DNA from: Achatina immaculata
Taxonomy: Eukaryota; Mollusca; Gastropoda; Stylommatophora; Achatinidae
Assembly (NCBI GenBank): GCA_009760885.1
Contig: CM019697.1
Coordinates: 34,176,096-34,240,095, forward strand
DNA length: 64,000 nucleotides
Direction: 5' to 3'
Shown piece after piece: positions 39,700 through 51,414 of this stretch. Each line of letters starts with the position of its first letter. The stretch's first letter is position 1. Below the pieces are notes generated by a model, which saw nothing but the letters and a program-made list of their open reading frames with translations, ran no database searches and was not told the origin of the DNA. Position numbers and translations under genes: made by a program.

Positions 39700-41060
39700 T
39701 ATGGATGCACACTTGGACATCGATATATATACCACAATTTGGTCAAAGTCTGTTCTAGTCCGCGGAAACGTAGAAAGTACTCTGTACTTTGATGAATGAC
39801 TGTATATGGTTTGAACGATCTTGCGAGAAGTTACATTTTCATTCCGGCATTTTTAAAGACAAGTGTGTTTCTGTCTTTAGTTATTTGTACAGTTCTCCTG
39901 TAATTTATTGCTTTAGTCTGAAGAAGCAGAAGTCGAAATATTACAATTTTACCTCTTTATTTGGGTGAAGCTTACTACTACATTTTACATTATCACACTG
40001 GTACAAGTGACAAGTTTTAAGCACATATTTTTAGTAATTTCTGCACTAGAAGTTCAAAACAGCATAAATTTTGCTTCAAAATTTAATGAAACAAACTGTA
40101 ATAACAGTTTAAGTTAAAATAAATTACAAAATGTTTCAGTAAGTCTTGACAGTTGATGTGTTCTTTGATATCTGAACAGCAGTGATATATGAATGACTTA
40201 GGATGCAGAAACATCTGAACAAATTAATAACCCTTTCCTGTCCTAGGTCGCATATTTATTAGACAAACTAGTTTTGGCCTTTAGATTTTGTGGCAAATTG
40301 TTCTCCCAAATGGTTTATTTTAAAAAAAAACACTATTAATTACATACACACAAAAATAATTCATCCTGGTATTTATCATTTCTTATGTTAAATTGTGTTT
40401 GATAAATACCACGTATTAATCAGAATACAAGAAAGTCTGGCCCCAGAAAAGTCAGAATATCAGAGAATTGACAAATGAATTCTTCAAAATTTAACAGAAT
40501 TTCTCGACGTTTAAAAAAACTAACAAGCGAAAGTCAATACGTTCTGTCTGGGAGTTTATATAACGTAGTGCTGATTCAGGCACAAATGATTGCCATTTTT
40601 ATTTTATTTCAAAATAAATTGACGATTACAAAGGATCAAGGAGTCAGCGAGAGTTTTCTGTAAAAATGCTAGGTCTAATCTATGAACTTTGCCCTTCCTC
40701 CAGACAACAGACTTCCTGTTTGCGTTGTACCGTGTTTGTACTGAAGCAGGCACAGAGGTTGTGCTGCATGAAACTTCTTATCTGATTGTAGTCTGATCGT
40801 TTTTTTAAGAGATAAGGTGAGGCAATTCAGATACTGCAGGTAAACGGGAAACAGTTTAAGCGCTGAATCTTGTCTACATTATCACGTTTCCAGTCGCTTA
40901 TTAAATAATTCCTGCTTTCGTAACTTCCTGTCAGTTGTGATATAAATGTTTCGCCAAGTTTTCAGGAAGTGAATTCATGTCACACTTCACGAATCTAAAA
41001 ACTACGTCAGAGTGTGTGGATTCTCAAGTTCGCACTTAAAAGTCCTGGCTCCATAGCAAC
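39700..41060. other. Intergenic DNA between the two lectin genes
   Basis: No coding motif was found. A CTGAAGAAGCAGAAGTCGAA sequence near 39915 resembles an ancient retroelement signature but is isolated. 41510-41880 and 42313-42719 are also without a supported feature. Confidence 0.4.
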
Positions 41061-41065
41061 TGCCC

Positions 41066-41509
41066 CTGGCGGAAGAACATTACCTTGTACCACTCCTATC
41101 TCTACAAGATAAAATAGTTGGAGAACATTACCTTGTACCACTTCTATCTCTACAAGATAAAATAGTTGGAGAACATTACCTTGTACCACTCCTATCTCTA
41201 CAAGATAAAATAGTTGGAGAACATTACTTTGTACCACTCCTATCTCTACAAGATAAAATAGTTGGAGAACATTACCTTGTACCACTCCTATCTCTACAAG
41301 ATAAAATAGTTGGAGAACATTACCTTGTACCACTCCTATCTCTACAAGATAAAATAGTTGTAGAACATTACCTTGTACCACTCCTATCTCTACAAGATAA
41401 AATAGTTGGAGAACATTACCTTGTACCACTCCTATCTCTACAAGATAAAATAGTTGGAGAACATTACCTTGTACCACTCCTATCTCTACAAGATAAAATA
41501 GTTGGAGCT
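41066..41509 (+). repeat. 48-bp minisatellite
   Basis: Nine near-identical copies with core AACATTACCTTGTACCACTC and CTACAAGATAAAATAGTT. The 48-bp unit gives a 16-residue repeated open frame on the reverse strand, which is not supported as coding. Confidence 0.92.
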
Positions 41510-41879
41510 TCCTAAAGTTCTTCAGGCAGTCCAAATGTAAGCGAGAAGCTAGTATTGTTGGCTGGTGGACGAGGATAGCTTACATGACAGCATGCCCCTA
41601 CCTGTAAGAGATGCTGACATCTGGTACGATGGTCTTCAAGACTTCCTCGCTTTACAGAATAGCAGAACCGCCGGGTTATAGTAAATGAGTTGTGGTACTT
41701 GTTCTATCTCATTCACTAAGTGCAGGACAAGCAGGCGTTGTCGATCACGCTTCTCTCATTTTATGGAAGATAAAGAAAACTGGCTGCAGACAGTGGGAAG
41801 TGGAGAGAATTTGTAGAAGTTCTGCAAAACGTCACAAGTGGCTTATTCACCTGTTAAGAGCAGTATTAATGATGGAAAG

Positions 41880-42135
41880 CTGTCACGAGCAAGAGTTGAG
41901 GTACCTAGAGCGTGTGATGTTAGTGTCCATATTTTCCTTGACTTGTAGAGACAGTAGAAGGTTATGTGGTCAATGCCATGTCTGGCCGACTTTACTTCCC
42001 CAGCTCTAGAAGAAGCCGTGTACCAGTTTTTGTTTTTTTTTTACAACCACGTAATTGAGATTTTCAATCCGCATTCGAATCACCGGCCTTAGATAATGAC
42101 AGTGAGTGCTCTAACCAGTTCGCTATTCGCGTGTG
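41880..42135 (-). mobile_element. Diverged tRNA-SINE
   Basis: The reverse landmarks TGATGTTAGTGTCCATATTT, CCTTGACTTGTAGAGAC and GCATTCGAATCACCGGCCTT (B box) match the SINE at 60.2 kb. It is immediately followed by a (GACA)n/(GATA)n run. Confidence 0.7.
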
Positions 42136-42136
42136 T

Positions 42137-42313
<177 letters not shown>

Positions 42314-42719
42314 CTTGCGTGATCTTTCTCTTCTCGTGTAATGCTTATGCTCAAATATTTAACTTTATCTTTCTTTTCTTTTTTTTTAAAATAAATTCCT
42401 TTTTTTTCTTTTTTTTAAAATTTGTTTTGGTTGAAGAAGACAAAATCCAAAAAAATTACATTTTAAAACAAAAATAGGGTTTTGTTCTGGCATTCAAGAA
42501 CGGCCTTTGCTAGTTCAGGGCCCATACAGCTGGGTGGACTCTTTCCTGTCTTCATGCTAATATTTTGTGCATAGTAATCAGGGTTGTTATATCGATAGTA
42601 TCATTACTGTTAATTATCCTATTAGAATATTCAAGATAGTATTTCTTTTAAAGCACATTACAGGAATAAATTTGCTGGTTGTCAATAACGACCATGAAAG
42701 CCATAAACCACGTGACAGA

Positions 42720-42725
42720 TTTATT
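42720..42725 (-). terminator. Polyadenylation signal AATAAA of the 5' lectin gene
   Basis: The reverse strand reads AATAAA 58 bp downstream of the TGA, a normal distance for a short 3' UTR. Confidence 0.5.
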
Positions 42726-42782
42726 GAGGAATCAGCAGCCATAAGAAACACAGACATAACAAAACAACATAAGATCAGGCAG

Positions 42783-42898
42783 TCATTCACAGATGAAGTA
42801 TCCCATATCCCCGCAGTACTGGTCGTTCACGTACTTGAAATCGGAACGCGATCCCATCTCCACACAGTCTTCACGACCTCCAGCATCGTCTGGCTGAC
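42783..42898 (-). CDS. 5' lectin gene exon 5 (QPD exon)
   Basis: The acceptor is CCCCTCCTTACAAG with a long pyrimidine tract; phase 1 entry; TGA at 42785-42783. It encodes GQPDDAGGREDCVEMGSRSD and VNDQYCGDMGYFICE. Confidence 0.85.
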
Positions 42899-43288
42899 CT
42901 TGTAAGGAGGGGGGGGGGAGGGATAATAAAAAAGTAAGTTACGGTAATGATATAACCTGTAGCCATAGCAACCGAAAAAAGAGGAAACAGACTGGTTAGA
43001 AAAGATAGTTCAGTGTGCCGTACTGTCACCATGGGAACCACTTGGCCGTCAGATCTTGTTATCCAGGTTGAAGAAAGGCAAAAGCATATTAGTAGGACAA
43101 GCACGACGAGGTTGGATAAGGTCTTGTGTGGTTATTTCTTTTATTCACTACTGCGTTCCATCTGACACAGAAGTAAGAGAAATTGTAAGTTCTATAAAAG
43201 GGAACGATTCTCTGAAGCAGATTATAGAACAGCAACAGAGACTCACAAGCTGACGTTTTCTTTAAGTATATCATGGACCTTTCTTGAA

Positions 43289-43320
<32 letters not shown>

Positions 43321-46300
43321 AAAGGAGGGAAGAAAGAAGCAAAGCAAAGAAAGAAGGAAAGAAAAGAAAGGAAGAAAAGAAAAGAAAACGAAAGAAAGAA
43401 AGAAAGAAAAAGAGGGAAGAAAAGAAAAGAAAGAAAAAAGAAAGAAAGAACAGGCGAAAAGAACAGAAAGAATAGAAAGAAAGAAAAGAAACGGATGAAA
43501 GAAAGAAAGAAAGGAAGAAAAGAAAAGGATGAAAGAAAGAAAAAGAGGGAAGAAAGAAGCAAAGCAAAGAAAGAAAGGAAAGAAAGAAAAAGGGGGAAGA
43601 AAAGAAAAGAAAGAAAGAAAGAAAGAAAAAGAGGGAAGAAAAGAAAAGAAAGAAAGAAAGAAAGAAAGAAAAAGAGGGAAGAAAAGAAAGAAAGAAAGAA
43701 AGAAAGAAAAGAAAGAAAGAATAAATAAAAGAAAGAAAGAAAAAGAAGGAAGAAAAGAAAATAAAAGAAAGAAAGAAAGAAAGATAAAGAGGGAAGAAAA
43801 GAAAAGAAAGAAAGAATGAACAGGCGAAAAGAACAGAAAGAATAGAAAGAAAGAAAAGAAAAGGATGAAAGAAAGAAAAAAGGAGGGAAGAAAGATGGAA
43901 AGGAAAGAAAGAAAAGAACGAAGGAAAGAAAGAAAAGAAAGAAGAAAGACAGAAGAAAAGGAAAGAAAGAAAGACAGAAAGGTGAGATGTAATATAATGG
44001 AAAGAATAGACACATACTATATTGTAACACTCTAATCTACGCCAAAATCTCCCAAAACAGATGGACAGAATGTCCTTCTTTAGAGGTATGAACAAAAACT
44101 AGAAACAATACATTTACATCCACGTGCTTTCCTTCCGTTAGACATTTCAATAAAAAAAAAATTGAGAGCTAAATATAGATCTGTCACATTTCACAGCAGG
44201 AAAAGAAAAAAAAACTATATGAATTCTTATTATATTTAGTGCGTGTGTGAGCTGAAATTCTTGTTTTATAGACTAAAGAATTCCAGCAAATGCAAATATC
44301 AAGTGTCATTTCCTCATCACAACGTGGTTATAAGTAATACCACGTGACGTTTGAAGAAGGTGACGCAACAAGCAATTTTGGGGGGGGGGGTGTGTCGTCG
44401 CTATCACGTGGTTATGCTGCAGTCACGTGACTATTCCGTGGTAGGAAAATTGAGTAAGGGAAGTAAGTCAACATCAAAAGTGCATGGCAAAATTACGGAA
44501 CTTTTATTAAACTAAAGCCAAATATATGGCTTGGCTTTAAAGTTAGAAGTTTAAAACACACGATAATGTAAATAATTGTTTTGTGTTTAGAAAAGTTGCT
44601 TAATGGAGAGGCTGGGGTGAATTTGGAAGACGGGTAATATAAGGTAAAGGCAACCCTGTCATGCCTTAGAGGCACATAGAGGGATATGGTGTTAGTGCCC
44701 ATATTTTCCTTACAGGCACATAGAGGGATATGGTGTTAGTGCCCATATTTTCCTTACAGGCACATAGAGGGATATGGTGTTAGTGTCCATATTTTCCTTA
44801 CAGGCACATAGAGGGATATGGTGTTAGTGCTCATATTTTCCTTAGAGGCACATAGAGGGATATGGTGTCAGTGCCCATATTTTCCTTACAGGCACATAGA
44901 GGGATATGGTGTTAGTGCCCATATTTTCCTTACAGGCACATAGAGGGATATGGTGTTAGAGCCCATATTTTCCTTGACCTGTCAGCACACTAGAGGGTGA
45001 TAAGGTCAGTATCACGCCTGGCTGCCTTTCCTTCCCCAACTCCAGACGAAGTCAGGTACTCATTTCTACAGCCTGGGTGACTGGGGTGCCTCCGGCCGGA
45101 TTCGTACCCCCGACCTTCGCCATGAGAGACCAGTGCACTAACCACTTCGCCACTCAGACATATGGGGGGATATGGAAAGAGAAAAAAGGGGGAGAGGGGG
45201 TTGTAGTTTGGAAGTAATTTTTGTATCTGTTTGAGACGATGAGACGACGAGACGATGAGACGATGAGACTATGAGACGATAAGACGACGAGACGACGAGA
45301 CGATGAGACGATGAGACGATGAGGCGACGAGACGACGAGACGATGAGACGACGAGACGATGAGACGATGAGACAATGAGACGACGAGACGATGAGACGAT
45401 GAAACGACGAGACGATGAGACGATGAGACGACGAGACGACGAGACGATGAGACGATAAGACGACGAGACGACGAGACGATGAGACGATAAGACGACGAGA
45501 CGACGAGACGATGAGACGACGAGACGATGAGACGATGAGACGAACGAAACAGTTCAAGAGACGCTTGGGGGAACTTTACATCTTGCCAGATATGATGGGA
45601 ATAACTACATATTTATGTACAATCTTGTGAGACAGAAAAATAATACATACCACTCCTTCACGGTACAGCAGAAAATAATACATACCACTCCTTCACGGTA
45701 CAGCAGAAAATAATACATACCACTCCTCCACGGTACAGCAGAAAATAATACATACCACCTCTTCACGGTACAGAAGGAAATATTACATACCACCCCTCCA
45801 CGGTACAGCAGAAAATATTACATACCACTCCTTCACGGTACAGCAGAAAATATTACATACCACTCCTTCACGGTACAGCAGAAAATATTACATACCACCC
45901 CTCCACGGTACAGGAAAGGAAACATCTGCAAACTGCCCGTCTTCCCAGACAAACACTCCTTCGGTGACCAAGTCTGACAGGCCGATCCACGTCCTGCTGG
46001 CAGTGACGCTTCCAACAACCTTCCGCAACAGATCGAGTTTTCCACTGGAATCCACGATGTAGAGTGTGGAATTTTTACCTGCCAGGAGAAAAGTTTCCAG
46101 TACAGTTAAACATTTCTATCTGTCAGGAGAAAAGTTTCCAGTATAGCTAAACACTTTTACCTGCCAGGAGAAAAGTTTCCAGTACAGTTAAACATTTCTA
46201 TCTGTCAGGAGAAAAGTTTCCAGTACAGTTAAACATTTTTACCTATCAAAAGAAAATTTTCCAGTATAGTTAAACATTGTACCTACCAGAAAAAAACTTT

Positions 46301-49300
46301 CTAGCACAATTAAACATTTTTACCCCATTTAATGTACCCTTACTTGTTAACAACTCTAGTCTGACAATACCTATTATATAAGCAAGCAGCTGTGGAACTA
46401 GGACATCAAACTAATTAGAAAAATAAAGGAAGGAAATGGCTGAATCGACAGTGACACCATCTCCCAGACTGCCGTCAGAGCTTGTACTTTCCTCCTACTG
46501 TCTCTTTTGTACTTTTATATCGCCAAGGCCTGTTACTCTTCTTCCCTATTTTACATTTTTTTTTTCTGACAGCAGCAAATTGTCATGTTTTTGGCTGCTC
46601 GCTTTATAAATTCAGAGCTTAAAGATTTGTTTAAAGACAGGTCAAGGATTAGACTAGAAAGCTTCCGCGAAGAAGGTGCACAGAACTAGCAGTCAAAATG
46701 GGGAGGCGGTACAGTGTGATGAGGAAACTGTCTTAGTAGGCTTCCAGGCCGACGAACCGGCTGAGACTCGTTTCAGATGTAATTTCAGTACTTCCTTTGA
46801 TGAAAGTTGTTTTCTGTTTGTTTCCGTTATTATTTCCGTTTAACTTCAATGCCTTAACAAATCTGCCGATTTCTTTGTAACAGAGGGTTATAAAGCATTA
46901 AATATCAAGCAATAAAAGGGCTAGTATTAATCACAATGTAGCAAGCAATAAAAGGGCTAACAGACACAATATATCAAGCAATAAAAGGGCTAACATCAAA
47001 CGCAGTATAACATTCAAGTGATTTCAGTACAAAAACGAAGCATAAAGAATAATATGTGTGAAAACAGCATGTCAGTTGGTGGCTACGTCTGCACTAGCGG
47101 CATCCTCCCACACAGGCACATTAAGTAGGCCACAACTACCATTTTCCCTCTCCTTGCATTCTTATTAGAAGCTTTCCTACCAAAAGCTTTCCATCTAAGC
47201 TTAAGACCTTCCACGTTTATCTTTTATAAATGTTAATGACAAATACAAACAAATTTCTCTGTCCAGCGTAGATACGTAGAACAATTTCTAGCAGGCTGGT
47301 GAAAACTGGCAGTTTATGGACTTTGTAGGAAGGAAGCATGATTCATAGGAAAGAATTGTCGTAACTGTGGACAATCAGCTCGAGTAAGTCGAAGATCACT
47401 TGCATTATGTGTAAATATGAGAACCAAAATAAGCCACTTTACATATTTTGGAAATATTTTTTGAAAAAGTCTTCTGTAACAACGTTTCTAAGACCAAGAG
47501 AAATGATACTGGACAGTCTGACGGGATGGTGTGAGAGGAGATCACCAACTGAGCTGGTGGCCTGCATGAAGGATCGTGTACTCTGGAGAAGCATAATAGC
47601 CAACGCCAGTCGGCACGGCACCTGATGATAATGAACAACGTTTCTTCTGTAACTAACTCTCGGACATACGGGAGACGTAAAGGACAAAATCAAGCCAAAG
47701 ACAACTTGCAAGGAGACTTAAGAGAACTCGCCATCAGCAACTGGAGAAAGTGAGGAACAGTGATGAAGAGGGAACAGACTGCGTTTACAACAAATAGCCG
47801 TAAAGACTGGGAGTCTTTGAGAGGGGAGAGAAAGAGAGAGAGAGAGAGAGAGAGACAGAGATGTTGCGTAGTTGTCATAAGAAGAGAATACAGAGATGGA
47901 TTATGCTGAAACAGTCAGAAGAAGATTATGTATGTCACCCAAGGGATTTTCAAGTCACGTTAAGATTTGACTACAGAGTCGCACAATCACACACACCCTT
48001 TCTAGAACTTTCGGGATTTAGTATTTGTATAAAGAAATGTCTTATGTAGGACGTTTCTGTTAGGGATAAGTTTGACAACCCGTTGGATTGATCTTTTATT
48101 TACCTGCGCATGTTTCTCTGGCTGTGCTGAAAGTGGCAAGCTCAGAGGAGACGAACAAACACAGGATCTCTTGCTGGTGGATGTACACACGAAAGCCCAG
48201 CTTCTTGTTGCAGAAATCACTGTAATACAACAACTCATTGTCAGACCTGGAGGAAATCGTCGGACTGTAGGTTATCCGGGACTCTGTGAAGGTTAAACGC
48301 GATGATTAATATGTTAGAACACAACGAGATGATTAATATGTGAACATACAATGATATTGTTTTCTATGTTTCATAATTCCTGAAGAACTCAAAAGTGAAA
48401 TGATTGTAGCAAATAACGAGTAACAAGTTAAAAATATAACTAAAGTCCAGGTAAAATACCAAGTTAAAAATGTAAGTGAAATTCAAGTGAAATAACAAGT
48501 TAAAAATATAACTGAAGTCCAAGTGAAATAACAAGTTAAAAATATAACTGAAGTCCAAGTGAAATAACAAGTTAAAAATATAACTGAAGTCCAAGTGAAA
48601 TAACAAGTTAAAAATATAACTGAAGTCCAAGTGAAATAACAAGTTAAAAATATAACTGAAGTCCAAGTGAAATAACTGGACACAGGAGCTCCGACAGGGA
48701 CTATCATTTGATGAATTACTCAGTCGCCTAGGATTCATGAAAGTTAATATTTCTTTGGTATTCTTCTTCTTCTTCTGCATACATAGTTCTAGCCACAGAC
48801 CAGCGTGTATAGATTTACTATCTGGATAAGAGTGTTATCTTTTTGGATGTCGCGCTTTTGGCCCCAGCCAGATCTGGAGTATGGCTTCTTGGTTATGGTG
48901 GGGGTGGGGGGGGGGGGCGGCACAACTGCAAGAGATGTTCTGGAGACTGAAATCCTGTTTCGATGTACAGTTTGAGAGACCGTTGGGGGGGGGGGGGGAA
49001 AGAGAGAAAGGGGGGATGGGTTGTATTAAGCGACTAGATGACCTTGAAATAGGTTATAGTTCCTGGGAAACTAGAGAGGAGGCCGCCGAAGAAATGATGA
49101 AATGATGGCCCCCAGAATATCACCCATACTGTAATCACCGCACTCAATGAATGGATTTGAGACTGACTGTCAGGAAAGCAACGATCTGTTATGGACAGAC
49201 CAAGTCACCCAGTAAGGTACACGATGTGCATTGATAGTATAATATATAAAAGATAAACTAAAGATTAACTTAAAAATCAAAATCAGAGCTTCGGTGTTAA

Positions 49301-49925
49301 AATATAAACTAAATAAAACATCAAAAGATTAATTTTTAAACTTTTAAAAGCTGCGCTTAACAAAAAAAAAAATTTGATCTAAACACCAAATGACGCAATT
49401 AACTCTTGAATTATCGAAATACACCCGCCATACACGAACATTTTTTGTTATAATTCGTCATAGCGACCATGTTTTATCAGGAAATAATAAGATGTTTATT
49501 TCTGGCATTTAGGGCAGTTTAAAATTTTACCAACTTTCAACCTGCAGCAGAGATAAACGACTGCAATTATTTAAAAAAAATATTTTTTAATTAGTTAAGG
49601 CGGCTCATGGTAGCTTGAGACTTGGCACGAAAGAAGTGTAACATGACATCAGGGTAAGTTCTGGAAGCAACTTTATTTTTAATAGGTTGCATCTACAGCA
49701 CTCTGCGAGACCAAGTTTCAGAAATGCTGTACATACGTGGGGTACAAGTTCCAGTTAAGATGTTGTATGTCACGCTATAGCACGACGTGAACTTGTCACG
49801 GCAAGATCTGACACAGGAGAGAAGCTGTGGCGCCGCCCATGGATCGCCAATCGTTGGCGCAATGTAGTTTGGCCCCGTAATTCTTATGAATGTTGTCAGC
49901 TCTACGCCGGAGTATGACGAAGCAG
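42783..49925 (-). CDS. Secreted PAN/apple-like plus C-type lectin protein, 5' paralogue (4 of 5 exons seen)
   Basis: Reverse-strand exons 49925-49737, 48283-48104, 46078-45896 and 42898-42783 (189, 180, 183 and 116 nt) join in frame, all phase 1. They correspond one to one with exons 2-5 of the 3' paralogue. The first encodes the PAN/apple-like Cys pattern (SCVRSCRDKFTSCYSVTYN, GTC). The next encodes NELLYYSDFCNKKLGFRVY and STARETC. The third encodes SRTWIGLSDLVTEGVFVWED. The last encodes GQPDDAGGREDCVEMG, VNDQYCGDMGYFICE and TGA. QPD is the galactose-type sugar motif, and ED plus ND keep the Ca-binding side chains, so Ca-dependent Gal/GalNAc binding is predicted from family knowledge. A signal-peptide exon is expected upstream of 49925 but was not recognised. 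An AATAAA lies 58 bp past the stop. Confidence 0.83.
43287..43985 (+). repeat. 700-bp polypurine (GAAA)n-type tract
   Basis: It is almost pure A/G with GAAA, GAAAA and GGGAA variants and a longer internal repeat (GAACAGAAAGAATAGAAAGA occurs twice). It lies in the intron before exon 5 of the 5' lectin gene. Long open frames on both strands reflect composition only. Confidence 0.95.
44640..45165 (-). mobile_element. tRNA-SINE with an internally expanded 44-bp unit
   Basis: Both ends match the SINE family: GTCATGCCTTAGAGGCACAT at the left; CTGGCTGCCTTTCCTTCCCC, GGATTCGTACCCCCGACCTT and CATGAGAGACCAGTGCACTA at the right. Between them the segment CACATAGAGGGATATGGTGT to TTCCTTACAGG is repeated about seven times. 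Other copies in this window have it once. Confidence 0.85.
45228..45545 (+). repeat. (GAGACGAT/GAGACGAC)n minisatellite
   Basis: 8-bp units GAGACGAT and GAGACGAC alternate irregularly over about 320 bp, in intron 4 of the 5' lectin gene. Confidence 0.95.
45640..45908 (-). repeat. 35-bp array repeating the exon 4 donor site
   Basis: About eight units. On the reverse strand each contains CTGTACCGTG-AAGGAGTG followed by GTATGTA, the same as the last bases of lectin exon 4 plus its 5' splice site. The first unit overlaps the real exon end at 45896. Confidence 0.9.
45896..46078 (-). CDS. 5' lectin gene exon 4 (WIGL motif exon)
   Basis: The acceptor is CTTTTCTCCTGGCAG and the donor AGGGGTG|gtatgt. 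It is 183 nt, phase 1 at both ends. It encodes STLYIVDSSGKLDLLRK and TWIGLSDLVTEGVFVWEDG. Its acceptor is the first unit of a 41-bp array and its donor the first unit of a 35-bp array. Confidence 0.85.
46073..46325 (-). repeat. 41-bp array repeating the exon 4 acceptor site
   Basis: About six units. On the reverse strand each contains ACTGGAAACTTTTCTCCTG then GCAG or ACAG, the same as the real acceptor at 46079. Units nearest the exon are best preserved; the two farthest have lost the good AG context or pyrimidines. Confidence 0.9.
46330..47400. other. Intron of the 5' lectin gene, no feature
   Basis: Unique-looking AT-rich sequence with a small repeat of AGCAATAAAAGGGCTA near 46910-46990. 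48785-49735 holds G-homopolymer runs (about 48898-48918 and 48986-49000) and otherwise nothing. Confidence 0.4.
47405..47640 (+). pseudogene. LINE 3' end (family D)
   Basis: The frame gives LDSLTGWCERRSPTELVACM and LWRSIIANASRHGT, ending in ACCTGATGATAATGA. This is the C-terminus seen in the 62.0-62.4 kb copy. It lies in the intron between lectin exons 3 and 4. A (GA)n run is nearby at 47830-47856. Confidence 0.75.
48104..48283 (-). CDS. 5' lectin gene exon 3 (C-type lectin, first part)
   Basis: The acceptor is TAACCTTCACAG and the donor TGCGCAG|gtaaat. It is 180 nt, phase 1 at both ends. It encodes SRSDNELLYYSDFCNKK and SSELATFSTARETCA; the final Cys is the canonical partner of the Cys in YFICE. 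Confidence 0.83.
48425..48675 (+). repeat. 36-bp minisatellite
   Basis: About seven copies around AACAAGTTAAAAATATAACT and GAAGTCCAAGTGAAAT, in the intron between lectin exons 2 and 3. It is open on the reverse strand only because of the unit length. Confidence 0.9.
49737..49925 (-). CDS. 5' lectin gene exon 2 (PAN/apple-like)
   Basis: The acceptor is CCATCCTTCTAG and the donor ACCCCAC|gtatgt. It is 189 nt, phase 1 at both ends. It encodes PTIGDPWAAPQLLSCVRSC and TSCYSVTYNILTGTCT. Confidence 0.82.
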
Positions 49926-50416
49926 CTAGAAGGATGGGAACACAAAAAACAGGCTGAATATACTCACAAACTGAGCTTAGAAACTATAGAAGAATTGTTA
50001 ACATTTTGGAAAAATCATTCTTCTCCTGGAAAATTGGAAAGCTAAACATTCTCTCGTCAGATCTGGCGAACCATAACAGACCAAGGATGTACCTTACGTT
50101 CATGTGAAATACCTTGAAACAGGTGCGAACTACAACAGAATACCACGGTGGTAGAGATCTTTGAGGTATTCCAGGTAACCTAGCCAACTGAACTGTCTGG
50201 CACTGTCGCCAGCAGGGATCTAAGTCATTTTATTATGTAATGGACTCTAAAACAAGACAAGTCACTTGATTTCAACAGAAACGTTACTGTAGATTAAGTG
50301 TTAGCTCTCACCATTTTGAAGACAAAAGTGATAGCATAATGTATATATGTAAATAAGGCAATGTTTAAATAATAAACAGATTGTACAGTCTGCACGTGTG
50401 ATAAGAACAAAATTTC
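49926..50416. other. Upstream of lectin exon 2; no signal-peptide exon found
   Basis: I looked on the reverse strand for an ATG followed by a hydrophobic stretch and a phase 1 GT donor and found none here. 51046-51335, 58915-59385 and 59630-60200 also gave none. The exon may be absent, diverged or beyond 64000. Confidence 0.35.
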
Positions 50417-51045
50417 TAATAGTTCTTCTTCTTCGTTTTCTTCTCCCTGTTCTTCTTATTCATCTTCTTCTGCCTGTTCTTCTTCTTCGTCTTCTTCTGT
50501 ATGTTCTTCTTCTTCGTCTTCTTCTGTATGTTCTTCTTCTTCGTCTTCTTCTGCCTGTTCTTCTTCTTCTTCTTCTGTATGTTCTTCTTCTTCGTCTTCT
50601 TCTGTCTGTTCTTCTTCTTCGTCTTCTTCTGCCTGTTCTTCTTCTTCGTCTTCTTCTGCCTGTTCTTCTTATTCATCTTCTTCTGCCTGTTCTTCTTCTT
50701 CGTCTTCTTCTGCCTGTTCTTCTTCTTCGTCTTCTTCTGCCTGTTCTTTTCTTCGTCTTCTTCTGTCTGTTCTTCTTCTTCTTCGTCTTCTTCTGTCTGT
50801 TCTTCTTCTTCTTCGTCTTCTTCTGCCTGTTCTTCTTCTTCGTCTTCTTCTGCCTGTTCTTCTTCTTCGTCTTCTTCTGCCTGTTCTTTTTCTTCGTCTT
50901 CTTCTGTCTGTTCTTCTTCTTCGTCTTCTTCTGTCTGTTCTTCTTCTTCTTCGTCTTCTTCTGCCTGTTTTTCTTCTTCGTCTTCTTCTGCCTTTCTTCT
51001 TCTTCGTCTTCTTCTGCCTGTTCTTCTTCTTCGTCGCCGTTGTTC
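50417..51045 (+). repeat. About 27-bp homopyrimidine-rich minisatellite
   Basis: More than 20 copies around TTCTTCTTCGTCTTCTTCTG and CCTGTTC form a roughly 630-bp strand-biased tract. Open frames on both strands are artefacts of composition. Confidence 0.92.
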
Positions 51046-51339
51046 TCATTCGCCCTAGAAAGTACGTTAGTTGTGCTGTGTCGCAGGTACGCGCCTTTCG
51101 GACCAACACATCTGACTTCGGCTCGACCTATTTCTTTGACCAGGTTCATCTTCTCACTGTGACCCCTAATCACTTGGCCAGACTGCTCTCTGTTTCCATG
51201 GGCACCGCTGGGAGGTAAAATAAGGTCTTGGCCGGCTATGGTTCGCCAACCCTGACGCAAAGAGTCAGCTCCGAGTCATTGACCTCTGTCTAGCTTGAGA
51301 AGTTAGTCTTTGCTCTCACTCTCCACCTGTTCAAAATTT

Positions 51340-51414
51340 TGCTTAGCCAGTAATACAGTTAGATATTTTTGTTAGCCAGTAATACAGTTAGATATTTTGG
51401 TTAGCTAGTAATAC
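51340..51414 (+). repeat. Left remnant of the 38-bp satellite
   Basis: Copies of TTAGCCAGTAATACAGTTAG and GATATTTT appear both here and just right of the LINE at 56573-56620, so the LINE interrupts one array. Confidence 0.8.

Noticed and set aside
41007..41534. 175-codon reverse-strand frame with a 16-residue repeat
   Set aside because: It is a 48-bp minisatellite read through. The repeat continues unchanged without any coding-type variation.
43089..44095. Reverse-strand frames of 250-310 codons rich in Phe, Leu and Ser, resembling membrane proteins
   Set aside because: They are translations of a polypyrimidine microsatellite, and three overlapping frames look alike.
50398..51260. Overlapping frames of 185-254 codons on both strands
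   Set aside because: Composition artefact of the 27-bp CTT/CTG-type array.
50673..51260. A further lectin or PAN exon near 51.06-51.27 kb, suggested by a GGTTCGCCAACCCTGAC stretch also seen near 34.68 kb
   Set aside because: No cysteine pattern, no phase 1 splice borders and no open frame beyond a short similarity.
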